Shown: positions 17,002-25,295 of the stretch, piece after piece
Layout: each line of letters begins with the position of its first letter
Position numbering within the stretch: position 1 is the first letter of the stretch
Source of the DNA: Kroppenstedtia guangzhouensis
GTDB lineage: Bacteria; Bacillota; Bacilli; Thermoactinomycetales; DSM-45169
Length of the DNA: 40,166 nt
Direction: 5' to 3'
NCBI RefSeq assembly: GCF_014637345.1
Contig: NZ_BMEX01000019.1
Location: 1 to 40,166, forward strand
Position numbers and translations under genes: made by a program
The notes under the pieces: model-generated
Told to the model about the DNA's origin: nothing
Databases searched by the model: none
Seen by the model: the letters and a program-made list of their open reading frames with translations, nothing else

Positions 17002-17166
17002 TTATTTTTTGCGGGAAGGGTGATCCCTGCGCTGAGCCTCCGGTTTCCGCAACCGATCTGCCACTTCCGGGGCGACATCAGCCAGTTCACCACTCTGTTC
17101 GTATGCAAATTGCACCGGATCAAAATCAAGATTGTTGTCGTCCTTCCTGCGCTCTTCTTCGCTCAT
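17002..17166 (-). CDS. Small hypothetical protein (54 aa)
   Basis: A 54-codon gene too short for most callers: ATG at 17166-17164 with GGAGG eight bases upstream, ending in TAA at 17004-17002 and followed by a clean terminator. The product is very hydrophilic and highly charged (starts MSEEERRKDDNNLDFDPV, contains GELADVAPEVADRLRKPEA, ends HPSRKK), with no membrane segment or motif. Ribosome site, length and terminator together support a real gene. I do not recognise the family. It is convergent with the TPR gene and divergent from the CstR-like repressor. Confidence 0.7.
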   Translation of the reverse strand: MSEEERRKDDNNLDFDPVQFAYEQSGELADVAPEVADRLRKPEAQRRDHPSRKK

Positions 17167-17369
17167 TCATAAAGCCTCCTCGCTCTGGGTTCGGGGGGGA
17201 CCCGGTTATCAGTTTGCCTTTCAGGAAAAGAACTTATGCGAAAGGAGGAAAAGCTCATAAACAATCGCTATGGAGAACACTGGGTGCAGTATCGGTTGGG
17301 GAAATGGGGGTTTTCGGGTGCATTTATGATAAAATAGACTTCAACGGTTTGAAGGAAAGGAGCAGGGAC

Positions 17370-17636
17370 ATGGAGTACAGTGAAGACATGAAAAAACGCC
17401 TGCGTCGGGTGGAAGGACAGCTTCGCGGCGTCCTTCGAATGATGGAGGAAGAACAATCATGTAAAGACGTGGTTTCCCAACTCTCTGCGGTTCGATCAGC
17501 GGTGGATCGGGCCATTGCCTATATCGTCAGCCGCAACTTGGAGCAATGCATTCGGAAGGAGTTGGAAAATGAAGAAGACCAAGACACCCAGAAGTTGGTG
17601 GAAGAAGCGATCCATCTGCTGGTGAAAAGCCATTAG
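17370..17636 (+). CDS. cstR: CsoR/CstR-family metal- or persulfide-sensing repressor
   Basis: 88 residues from ATG 17370 (AAAGGAG 7 bases upstream). All-helical DUF156 fold: RLRRVEGQLRGVLRMMEEEQSC, then QLSAVRSAVDRAIAYIV, SRNLEQC and a C-terminal LVEEAIHLLVKSH. The first Cys (near residue 31) and second Cys (near 61) are kept. The His four residues before the second Cys, which CsoR needs for Cu(I), is Asn here. That and the ISENLIEC/LLVKS-like segments fit CstR, the Staphylococcus persulfide sensor that represses sulfide-oxidation genes. It would act as a tetrameric DNA-binding repressor. No rhodanese, sulfurtransferase or TauE gene adjoins it, so its targets are elsewhere or the assignment is only to the family. 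Confidence 0.8.
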   Translation: MEYSEDMKKRLRRVEGQLRGVLRMMEEEQSCKDVVSQLSAVRSAVDRAIAYIVSRNLEQCIRKELENEEDQDTQKLVEEAIHLLVKSH

Positions 17637-17662
17637 CCGTTGCATAGGTCGACGGCTTTTTT
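17634..17662 (+). terminator. Terminator of the cstR-like gene
   Basis: AGCCGT/ACGGCT stem around an 11-base loop followed by TTTTTT. It starts inside the stop codon region. Confidence 0.8.
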
Positions 17663-18132
17663 ATATGGATTAAAGAAGAATCAGGATTCCCTTTGCTAAT
17701 GATTCAAAAGAATCGGGATATAGGAACGTTGTGAATTAGGCTTTCCGAGTCGTCGGGATGGGTTTTCACATTTCATGCAAAAGCAGACGATCCAAAGACG
17801 CTTCAAGCACCCTAATCCTCTTTAGTATCGTATTTTTTCGCAACGTCTTTCAGTGGACTTTCATCCATTCCGGAAATGTATCAAAATGAGAACAAGGATG
17901 ACGTTGGCTGATAGCATTGTGATTTAATACTCTGTTGTGAACTGTCAAAATCGCTCCATGCGCCAATCCTCCCTGTCCTTGAGACAACTTGTTCACAACG
18001 CTTTCCGTGTCCCTTCAGGCTTTGATTTTGTTTTTCGTAGGATGGGGGCAAGGTTGCTGGGGCGGCTCCGTTCCCTTGCAACAAGCGCATCGTGAGACCG
18101 GGAGGGCCAGTAGCTTGGAGAGGGGGAAGGTT
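17663..18132. other. Intergenic region before the two-component system
   Basis: 470 bases without a supportable gene. It contains a perfect 9-bp inverted repeat, GTTGTGAAC (17934-17942) and GTTCACAAC (17991-17999), 48 bases apart, and a further GTTGTGAA at about 17729. No convincing -35/-10 pair for the response regulator gene was found. Confidence 0.5.
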
Positions 18133-18813
18133 ATGCGTACCATCTTGGCAGTGGACGATGACCGGGATATTGTACACTTGATCACAGAGGGATTTCGGTA
18201 TGAGTCATCTTTTGAGGTGATCCCCGCTTATACGGGGGAAGAAGCCTTGGCAATCGTGGACAGCTGTTCCATCGATTTTGTCATACTGGATATTATGTTG
18301 CCCGGATTGGACGGAATGGAAACCTGCCGGCGAATCCGACAACGACACACGGTTCCGATTCTGTTGTTGAGTGCCCGTGACAGAGAGCTGGATAAAGTGA
18401 TCGGATTGGAAATCGGAGCGGATGATTATCTGACCAAACCTTTCAGCCCCCGTGAGTTATTGGCGAGGGTGAAGGCACACTTTCGACGGGTGGAACGAAT
18501 GAAACGGGAGATGGGACCCTGTACCCGGTCGGGCCCCTTATCCATCAATGAGCAAACCTACGAAGTGTTTATGGATGGGGAAAAGGTGGATCTGTCCGCA
18601 AAGGAGTTTCAAATCCTTTCCTTTCTCGCCAAACATCCCAATCAAGTCTTGTCAAGGGAACAGCTGTATCAAAAAATTTGGGGACAAGAATTCGGAGATC
18701 TGAATACGGTGACGGTACATATCAAAAATATCCGAAAAAAACTGGGGCGGGATTGCATTAAAACCATCTGGGGAGTGGGGTACAAATTTGCGTGGGAGAG
18801 TGAGGAAGGGTGA
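18133..18813 (+). CDS. OmpR/PhoB-family response regulator
   Basis: 226 residues from ATG 18133, which follows AGAGGGGGAAGG. Receiver domain: acidic residues DDD at 8-10, phospho-acceptor Asp53 (FVILDIMLPG), switch Ser (LLLSARD) and Lys of LTKPFSPREL. The winged-helix DNA-binding domain (about 130-222) has the expected LSAKEFQILSFLAKHPNQVLS, transactivation loop, VTVHIKNIRKKLG recognition helix and WGVGYKF wing. The partner kinase gene overlaps it by four bases (GTGA). Regulators of this family bind tandem direct repeats, and such repeats are visible before the MMPL transporter gene downstream, suggesting that the exporter is its target (inference). Confidence 0.93.
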   Translation: MRTILAVDDDRDIVHLITEGFRYESSFEVIPAYTGEEALAIVDSCSIDFVILDIMLPGLDGMETCRRIRQRHTVPILLLSARDRELDKVIGLEIGADDYLTKPFSPRELLARVKAHFRRVERMKREMGPCTRSGPLSINEQTYEVFMDGEKVDLSAKEFQILSFLAKHPNQVLSREQLYQKIWGQEFGDLNTVTVHIKNIRKKLGRDCIKTIWGVGYKFAWESEEG

Positions 18814-20135
18814 AGCTGGAGTGGAAGATCCCATTCCTCTTTTTTCTGTTGGCCTTTGTGTTGTTTTTTGTCAGTGTGTTCTATCTCCGGGTGGAAGTGA
18901 TTGAGCGAATCTGGGAACGGGTCTCCGACCGACAACAGGCCCACCGTGAGCAGGAGGCGGAAATGACGGAACAGGTGGCCCGTCTCCATCCAGACGTGGA
19001 GAGGATCCATTCTTACCTGGAACAAAAGGCTCGCCGGGAGCAACTCGCTTTGACTTTGTTCGAGGCGGATGGGGTGAGCCCCCTCCTGACAATTCCCTCT
19101 GAACAAGACGGAAAAACCTCGGAAGAAAGGTGGTTTCCTGTCAGAAGTCAAGGGAAAACGGTCTATTTTATTCAGGTGATTCGGCCTTTCCGAGAAGAAG
19201 AGATCGGGTTGAAAGAAGCACTGACAGACACATTTGGATTTCTGATGATGCTTCTGTCTGGGCTCATCCTGCTGTTGGCCCTCTATTTCAACACGTTGAT
19301 CACCCGACCCTTGGCCCGGCTGAATCAACGTCTGGACCAGGTGAATCTGGAAAACCCGATGCCGCCTCTTACCAGTGAACGTTGTGATGAAATCGGGGAT
19401 CTTTACCGCCGTTTTGGTGAGATGGAAGAGAGACTTCACCATGCGCATCGGGAGCAGGTGGACATGGTGGCCGCCATCACTCACGATCTCAAAACCCCCT
19501 TAACTTCCATTCGGGGCTTTCTGGAACTGTTGCTCACACGTCACGACATGTCTGCGGAAGAGAAGGAATATCTCCATCTGATCCGGAAAAAAGCGGATCA
19601 AATGAACCAATTGCTGAACTCTTTTTCCGGGTATACCCAAAATGAAATGTTGCTGAAGGATGTAAAGTTGGTCCCGATGCCGGTGGCTCCCCTGTTTCGA
19701 TCGGTGGTGGAAGAATATGAGGCTGAGCTTTCAGGCTTGGGACATCGTTTGGTTTGTCGGCACCACCTGGGACAGGAGCAGATCCGGATTCATGAAGGGA
19801 TGTTGAGACGGGTGTTTGCCAACATCGTCAGCAACTCGGTCCGGCATGGCGGCAGAGCTCGGCTGACCCTGACCTGGACGGCTTTTTATGAAGGAGGACG
19901 GGTCTGTTTTCGATTGGAAGATGACGGGAAAGGGGTTCCGAAGGAGAGCTTGCCTGAACTGTTCCAGCGTTTCTATACGGTGGATCCCTCCCGAGGGAGC
20001 GGTAAGGGTTCCGGTTTGGGGTTGGCCACCTGCCGTTCGGTCATCCATCGGCACGGGGGGGAGATCTCCGCTTTTTCCTCTTCAGCGGGGGGACTGGGGA
20101 TCACTTTCAGCCTACCTGTAGTTCATGAATCGTAA
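18810..20135 (+). CDS. HAMP-domain sensor histidine kinase
   Basis: 441 residues from GTG 18810, overlapping the regulator stop. Membrane helix 1 (about 7-25), an extracytoplasmic sensor segment of about 115 residues without a named fold, helix 2 (about 142-163), HAMP (about 164-215), HisKA with phospho-acceptor His225 (AAITHDLKTPLTSIRGF), and HATPase_c with N box (IVSNSVRHGG), G1 (LEDDGKGVP) and G2 (GSGKGSGLGLAT). All catalytic boxes are intact. It senses an envelope or external signal and phosphorylates the adjacent OmpR-type regulator. The neighbouring RND/MMPL pump suggests a drug- or lipid-stress signal, but this is inferred. Confidence 0.93.
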   Translation: MKLEWKIPFLFFLLAFVLFFVSVFYLRVEVIERIWERVSDRQQAHREQEAEMTEQVARLHPDVERIHSYLEQKARREQLALTLFEADGVSPLLTIPSEQDGKTSEERWFPVRSQGKTVYFIQVIRPFREEEIGLKEALTDTFGFLMMLLSGLILLLALYFNTLITRPLARLNQRLDQVNLENPMPPLTSERCDEIGDLYRRFGEMEERLHHAHREQVDMVAAITHDLKTPLTSIRGFLELLLTRHDMSAEEKEYLHLIRKKADQMNQLLNSFSGYTQNEMLLKDVKLVPMPVAPLFRSVVEEYEAELSGLGHRLVCRHHLGQEQIRIHEGMLRRVFANIVSNSVRHGGRARLTLTWTAFYEGGRVCFRLEDDGKGVPKESLPELFQRFYTVDPSRGSGKGSGLGLATCRSVIHRHGGEISAFSSSAGGLGITFSLPVVHES

Positions 20136-20160
20136 GTCTTGTGGGGGGGTGAAGTTTACC

Positions 20161-20198
20161 TTTCTTCATTTTTGTTTCATCTTTCGTTCAGTTTTCAT
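20161..20198 (+). promoter_or_regulatory. Candidate response-regulator binding repeats before the MMPL gene
   Basis: TTCAT at 20165, TTCAT at 20176 and TTCAG at 20187 are spaced exactly 11 bases apart, each preceded by a T-rich TTT(C/G) segment, with a further TTCAT at 20194. Tandem 11-bp repeats on one helix face are the usual DNA target of OmpR/PhoB-family regulators, and one is encoded just upstream. TAACATAA at about 20202 may be part of a -10 region. Confidence 0.45.
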
Positions 20199-20246
20199 TG
20201 GTAACATAAACCCATGAACTCAACCATACGGGAGTGAGAGAAAACC

Positions 20247-23200
20247 TTGAGGAAAATCATCCGTTGGAAGTGGTGGATCCTTGCCTTGTGGGCGATGATC
20301 GCCACCTTGTCTGTCATCACTCTGCCGGATTTGGGCGAGTTAGTCCGGGAAAAGGGGCAGCCGGGGATCCCGGAAGAGTATTCTTCTCAAATGGCGGGGG
20401 AGCTGGAGAAAAAACTGAATGAAACCCCTGCCCAGGGCGAAGAGATGACCATGATGGTCGTTTTCACGGGGGATCGGGAGAAACTTGGCCCGGCGGATTT
20501 GAAAAACATCCAACAAGCCATCCGGCATCTGAAAGACCGTGACCGGGAGTTGGGGATCACTCAGGTATTGACCCATTTTGATGAGAAGGAACTGAAAGAG
20601 CAGTTTGTCTCCAAAGACGGTACCACGGTCCTCGCCGCTCTTTCGGTGGACCGGGGGAAACGCTCGGTCCAGGAGGTACGGGACCAGGTGGAAGAAGCCC
20701 TGGGAGACCCCGGCGTAAAACATGAATTGACCGGTGCTGAACTGATCAATGAGGATTTTGCCCAAACCACTCTCGACGGGGTTCGCAAAACAGAACAGAT
20801 CACGGTGATCTTTATCATCCTGGTGCTGTTGCTCGTGTTTCGCTCCCCACTGGCACCCTTGGTCTCACTGGTTTCAGTGGCGGCATCCTATCTGGTGTCG
20901 CTGGCAGTGGTGGCCCATTTGGTGGACCGCTTTGATTTTCCCTTTGCCAGTTTCACACAGATATTTTTGGTACTCGTCCTATTCGGAATCGGGACCGACT
21001 ATAACATCCTGCTCTTCTCCCGGTTCAAGGAGGAAATGGGCCGGCGCAAATCCATCTCTCTCTCCATTGTGGAAACTTACCGGACGGCCGGGAAAACTGT
21101 GATTTACAGTGCTTTGGCCGTACTGATCGGATTTGCCAGCCTCGGGTTGGCTCAGTTTTCCATTTACCAGGCAGGTGTGGCTGTGGCCATCGGAGTATTG
21201 TTTTTGCTGTTGTCTCTCTTCACGATCATTCCTTTTTTCATGGCGATACTGGGGAAAAAAATGTTCTGGCCGGCCCGGAAAGTGGGGAAGAATACGGAAA
21301 ACCGGTTGTGGACGTTTTTGTCTGCCACTTCCTATCGCCGGCCGTTGGTTTCTCTCTTGCTTGTGTTGGTTTTGACGGTGCCGGTTCTTTTTCTCTATGA
21401 AGGCAATCTCTCCTACAACAGTCTGGAAGAGATGGATGATCAATCTCCATCCGTCCGGGGCTTCCATATCATCTCTGATCACTTCAGCCCGGGAAAAACC
21501 ATGCCCGCTTCTGTGTTGCTGGAGAGTGATAAGCCCCTGGACAGCCAGGAGGGGCTGGCTTTTATCGATCAGGTGACAGAATCGCTGAGCCGGGTACAGG
21601 GGGTGGAGGCTGTTTTCGGCCCCACGCGTCCCAAAGGGGAGCCCATTGAAGAGCTGTATATCGACAAGCAGACGGAACAGACCAAAGAAGGGATTGGCGA
21701 AGCAAGCAAAGGAACGGGACAGATTCAGCAGGGGCTGGATGAAACTGTCCAGCAGATCCGGAAGGGAACGAACAAGGATTTCTCCCGGGTGGAGGAACTG
21801 GTGGAGGGCACGGAATCGGCCCGGTTCGGAGTTTCCCGGATCCGACAGGCGATGGAACAAATCCAAGGGGGTGTGGATCAAGGGGCCGGGGGGGCCCGGG
21901 AGATTCAGTCCGGCCTGAAACAACTGGAAACGGGAATGGAACAACTCTCTGTCTCCACGGACAGGTTATCCGGAGGAATGGGCGAATTGAACAAAGGGTA
22001 CCGGCGCCTGGGGGGCGAGTACAGAAATCTGGAGACTCAAGTGGGCAACATCAAAGCCCTTGCCCTTCAAATGAGCCAACGGGTGCAAAGTCTGGGGGAA
22101 ACTCATCCGGAACTGTCTGGTGATCACAACTTTGGGGAACTCAAGAATTTGTCACAAAAGATAGAAGAATCCCTGAGCGGGTTGGAAGCGGGTTTACAGA
22201 CACTGAACAGTAATATGGAAAAGACGAATGCCAGAATGACTGAAGTCCAAGCCGGCCTGAAACAAGTGGCCGAGGGGCAGCGGAAGATGTTGGCCGGTGT
22301 TCGCAAACTGAAAGCAGGCTCTTCCCAGTTGGTCGAGGGTTTGCAAAAAGGGGCCCAGGGACAGGGACAGGTCGCCGACAGTCTGTTTGCGGTGGAAAAG
22401 GGTCTCGGGGAGATCACCCAAGGGCAGAAGCAACTCAATACCGGACTGCAAGGTCTGGAAAGCAACCTGAGTCAGTTGAGAACCGGTCTCGGGAAAAGTG
22501 CCGAAGGGCTGGATCAGATTACGGAAGGGTTGCAACAAGCGGAGGGATATCTCGGGGATTTGGCCAGGACAGAGGCTTCCCACACCTTTTTTGTTCCGGA
22601 GAAAGTTCTCAAGGGGGAGGAGTTCCAAAAAAGCCTGGATGCGTATATGTCCGATGACCGGAAGGTACTGAAATGGCAGGTTATTTTGGAAGGGGATCCC
22701 TATTCCAAAGACGCGATGAAAACAGCAGCCGAACTGGATTCCACTGTCGCCGGGAAACTGGAGAAGTCGGAGCTTGCCGATGCGCGTCACGGAGTCGGCG
22801 GGGTCTCTTCCCAGAACCGCGACCTTAACCAGATCTCCACCGGGGATCTGAATCGGACCGCTCTGTTGATGTTGGCGGGGATCACGCTGGTCCTGCTGTG
22901 GATCCTTCGCTCTTTTTGGAATACAGTCTATATTGTCGGCTCCCTGATTTTGGCTTATTTCGCCGCGTTGGCGACGACGGAGCAAATTTTCTCCGGTTGG
23001 CTGGGAATTGGTGAACTGACTTGGACGGTCCCTTTCTTTTCGATGATTATGGTGATCGCACTGGGAGTGGACTACAGTATCTTTCTCATGATGCGCTTCC
23101 GGGAATATCCGATGCTCACTCCGGGAGAGGCATTCGCTCTTTCAGCCAAAAAAATCGGGTCGGTGGTGATCTCTGCAGCGGTGATTCTCTCTCTCACCTT

Positions 23201-23372
23201 CGCGGCCCTTTATCCCTCCGGGGTGTTAACTCTGATCCAGATCGCGACAGTGGTAATCATCGGACTGTTCCTCCTGGCCTTTGTCATGTTGCCTATTTTC
23301 CTTCCCGCAATGATTTCTGTTACGGAGAGATTGAATACGGTGCCGACACAGACACGTAAAGAGAATTCTTGA
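20247..23372 (+). CDS. MMPL/RND family transporter with coiled-coil insertion
   Basis: 1041 residues, starting TTG at 20247 (GGGAG 12 bases upstream). The membrane halves have the RND topology: helix 1 near 10-27, helices 2-6 around 185-370 (with DRFDFPF...GIGTDYNILLFSRFKEE), and a second bundle around 870-1025 with the matching GVDYSIFLMMRFREYP motif. Between them is a soluble part dominated by glycine/glutamine-rich heptads (about 475-770: IQQGLDETVQQI, LKQLETGMEQLS, GLEAGLQTLNS), like the YhgE/Pip-type coiled coil. It is a proton-driven exporter of lipids, drugs or peptides, similar to B. subtilis YdgH/YdfJ. It lies directly downstream of a two-component system that probably controls it. 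Confidence 0.92.
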   Translation: MRKIIRWKWWILALWAMIATLSVITLPDLGELVREKGQPGIPEEYSSQMAGELEKKLNETPAQGEEMTMMVVFTGDREKLGPADLKNIQQAIRHLKDRDRELGITQVLTHFDEKELKEQFVSKDGTTVLAALSVDRGKRSVQEVRDQVEEALGDPGVKHELTGAELINEDFAQTTLDGVRKTEQITVIFIILVLLLVFRSPLAPLVSLVSVAASYLVSLAVVAHLVDRFDFPFASFTQIFLVLVLFGIGTDYNILLFSRFKEEMGRRKSISLSIVETYRTAGKTVIYSALAVLIGFASLGLAQFSIYQAGVAVAIGVLFLLLSLFTIIPFFMAILGKKMFWPARKVGKNTENRLWTFLSATSYRRPLVSLLLVLVLTVPVLFLYEGNLSYNSLEEMDDQSPSVRGFHIISDHFSPGKTMPASVLLESDKPLDSQEGLAFIDQVTESLSRVQGVEAVFGPTRPKGEPIEELYIDKQTEQTKEGIGEASKGTGQIQQGLDETVQQIRKGTNKDFSRVEELVEGTESARFGVSRIRQAMEQIQGGVDQGAGGAREIQSGLKQLETGMEQLSVSTDRLSGGMGELNKGYRRLGGEYRNLETQVGNIKALALQMSQRVQSLGETHPELSGDHNFGELKNLSQKIEESLSGLEAGLQTLNSNMEKTNARMTEVQAGLKQVAEGQRKMLAGVRKLKAGSSQLVEGLQKGAQGQGQVADSLFAVEKGLGEITQGQKQLNTGLQGLESNLSQLRTGLGKSAEGLDQITEGLQQAEGYLGDLARTEASHTFFVPEKVLKGEEFQKSLDAYMSDDRKVLKWQVILEGDPYSKDAMKTAAELDSTVAGKLEKSELADARHGVGGVSSQNRDLNQISTGDLNRTALLMLAGITLVLLWILRSFWNTVYIVGSLILAYFAALATTEQIFSGWLGIGELTWTVPFFSMIMVIALGVDYSIFLMMRFREYPMLTPGEAFALSAKKIGSVVISAAVILSLTFAALYPSGVLTLIQIATVVIIGLFLLAFVMLPIFLPAMISVTERLNTVPTQTRKENS

Positions 23373-23374
23373 CC

Positions 23375-23397
23375 CAAGCCCCTGCGGGGGCTTATTT
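23375..23397 (+). terminator. Terminator of the MMPL gene
   Basis: AAGCCCC/GGGGCTT stem with a tight TGCG loop and a modest T-rich tail (TATTTG), immediately after the stop codon. Confidence 0.7.
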
Positions 23398-23499
23398 GTG
23401 TGGGGGTTGAAAATCAAATCTATAATTTGTTGGCGAGATCCTTTACTCTCTTAAGGGAAAGAAATTGTTTTTAAATGGATGTTCCGTAGGGATTATTAT

Positions 23500-23530
23500 T
23501 TGCTTCCCAACACAAAATGATTATTATAAT
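23500..23530 (+). promoter_or_regulatory. Possible promoter of the DUF47-pit operon
   Basis: TATAAT at 23525-23530 is consensus. The best -35, TTGCTT at 23500, gives a long 19-bp spacer. No clear PhoP box was found. Confidence 0.45.
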
Positions 23531-23595
23531 ATAGGATTGGTTGAGGGTTAGTCCATTGGGATTAAAAATTTGCCGTCCATTAGGGGGTAACCGGT

Positions 23596-24216
23596 TTGTT
23601 TTTTAATCGCTCAAAAGACTCTGTGTTCTATCAAACACTTGTGGAGGCGGCTGGAAACATCGTCGAAGCGATGCAACTTTTCCGGCAAAACGTCGAGACG
23701 CTGGAGCACAAGGAAGAGTATGCGGAAAAGCTGAAGGATCTGGAGAATAAAGGGGATGAATTCACCCACCTTCTGTTGCGTGAATTGAACCAAACCTTTG
23801 TCACACCCATGGACCGGGAAGATATTCTGCAGTTGGCTGTAAAACTGGATGACGTGCTGGACGGAGTGGAAGCCTGCGCTTCCCGATTTGTCTATTGTCA
23901 TGTGGACAAGACCACACCTTATCTGATGCAGTTCGCGGAGATTCTGGAAAGGTCGGCTGAGTTCTTGCAAGAAGCATTTATTTCACTGGAGAAGCGTGAC
24001 TTTAACAGCATTCAGAAGTATGTGGTGGAAATCAATCTCCTCGAAAACCAGGCGGATCGACTGATGCGGGAATCGATCGGTTCCCTGTTTGAAACCCCGA
24101 TGGACCCGATCGAACTGATCAAGATGAAAGAAGTGTATGAGCGGTTGGAAGATGTGACCGACACCGCGGAAGATTTGGCCGATGTGCTGGAAAGCGTGGT
24201 TATGAAGTATGCTTGA
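23596..24216 (+). CDS. DUF47 family phosphate transport accessory protein
   Basis: 206 residues from TTG 23596 (AGGGGGT nine bases upstream). It is a helical, soluble PhoU-like protein of the DUF47/Pit-accessory family. Recognisable segments are LENKGDEFTHLLLRELNQTF, TPMDREDILQLAVKLDDVLDGVEA and the closing YERLEDVTDTAEDLADVLESVVMK. Its stop overlaps the start of the pit gene by eight bases, so the two are translationally coupled. Family members sit beside low-affinity phosphate transporters of the Pit type and are thought to modulate them; the mechanism is not established. Confidence 0.93.
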   Translation: MFFNRSKDSVFYQTLVEAAGNIVEAMQLFRQNVETLEHKEEYAEKLKDLENKGDEFTHLLLRELNQTFVTPMDREDILQLAVKLDDVLDGVEACASRFVYCHVDKTTPYLMQFAEILERSAEFLQEAFISLEKRDFNSIQKYVVEINLLENQADRLMRESIGSLFETPMDPIELIKMKEVYERLEDVTDTAEDLADVLESVVMKYA

Positions 24217-25201
24217 CCCGACCGTGTTGATCGTTCTGGTCGTTGTCCTTGCTCTGATCTTTGATTTCACCAACGGTTGGAACGACTCGGCCAATGCGAT
24301 CGCCACCGTGATCGGGACCCGTGCCCTCACTCCTTTTAAGGCGTTGATGTTGGCTGCTGTGCTCAACCTGGCAGGGGCATTCTTCTCCACCGCCGTTGCC
24401 AAAACAATTGGGGAAGATATCGTCGATCCCAACCATGTCACCCAGATGGTGATTATAGCCACGTTGGTGGCCGCGATCATCTGGAATACGGTGATGACGC
24501 TGATGGGTCTGCCGATCAGTGCTTCCCATGGATTGATCGGCTCATTGATCGGTGCCGCAGTCGCTTACAAAGGGATCGCGATCCTGAAATTGGGTGGAAT
24601 CCTGGAGATCTTGATTGCGATGTTGGTATCGCCTCTGCTTGGGGCCTTTTTGGCATGGGTCTTGATGAAGCTGATTCGGGATCTGTTTCGGAACACCGCT
24701 CCTTCCAAGGTGAAGCGCATCTTTCGCCCTCTACAGATTTTGTCGGCCTCATTTATGGCTTTTAGTCATGGGACTTCAGATGCACAGAAGGCGATGGGGA
24801 TCATCACTTTGGCTCTGTTTGCAGGCGGGTTTACAGACAATATGGAGGTTCCCTTTTGGGTAATTGTGTCCGCCGGTCTGGCCATGGCTCTGGGAACTGC
24901 GATTGGCGGGTGGCGTGTGATCAAGACCTTGGGCATGCGTTTAAACCATCTGAGCACGCCCCAAGGATTTGCAGCGGAAACTGCTGCGGCGGCTCTTCTG
25001 GCAACAATTGCCAAGGTCGGGATTCCAGTCAGCACCACCCATACGATCACCGGTTCCATCATCGGGGTGGGGGCCGCAGAACGGGTTAAATCAGTCCGGT
25101 GGGGGGTGGCGGGAAAAATTGTGTATGCATGGGTTTTCACCCTTCCCGGAACGGCTGTGATGAGTTGGCTGATTTATCAGGTGTTGAGGGTTTTGGAGTA
25201 G
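24209..25201 (+). CDS. pit: Inorganic phosphate transporter, Pit family
   Basis: 330 residues with about ten hydrophobic helices. The two inverted PiT signature repeats are present: FDFTNGWNDSANAIATVIGT near the N-terminus, and FSHGTSDAQKAMG followed by an STTHTITGSIIGVG segment in the second half. It is an integral membrane cation-coupled symporter for phosphate, probably as metal-phosphate complex. The ATG at 24209 overlaps the DUF47 gene. It is the last gene of the operon, followed by a GC-rich hairpin. Confidence 0.95.
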   Translation: MLDPTVLIVLVVVLALIFDFTNGWNDSANAIATVIGTRALTPFKALMLAAVLNLAGAFFSTAVAKTIGEDIVDPNHVTQMVIIATLVAAIIWNTVMTLMGLPISASHGLIGSLIGAAVAYKGIAILKLGGILEILIAMLVSPLLGAFLAWVLMKLIRDLFRNTAPSKVKRIFRPLQILSASFMAFSHGTSDAQKAMGIITLALFAGGFTDNMEVPFWVIVSAGLAMALGTAIGGWRVIKTLGMRLNHLSTPQGFAAETAAAALLATIAKVGIPVSTTHTITGSIIGVGAAERVKSVRWGVAGKIVYAWVFTLPGTAVMSWLIYQVLRVLE

Positions 25202-25261
25202 AATAGGTGGTTTTATTGGACAACCTCAAATCTTTCACCGGTTGTCTGCATCGCACAAAGG

Positions 25262-25290
25262 AGAAGGCCCTCCCGACGGGGGGCCTTTGC
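25262..25290. terminator. Hairpin between the convergent pit and phospholipase genes
   Basis: AAGGCCCTCC/GGGGGGCCTT stem with a CGAC loop. The flanking T-runs are short on both strands, so it may be a weak shared terminator. Confidence 0.55.
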
Positions 25291-25295
25291 TCGGT

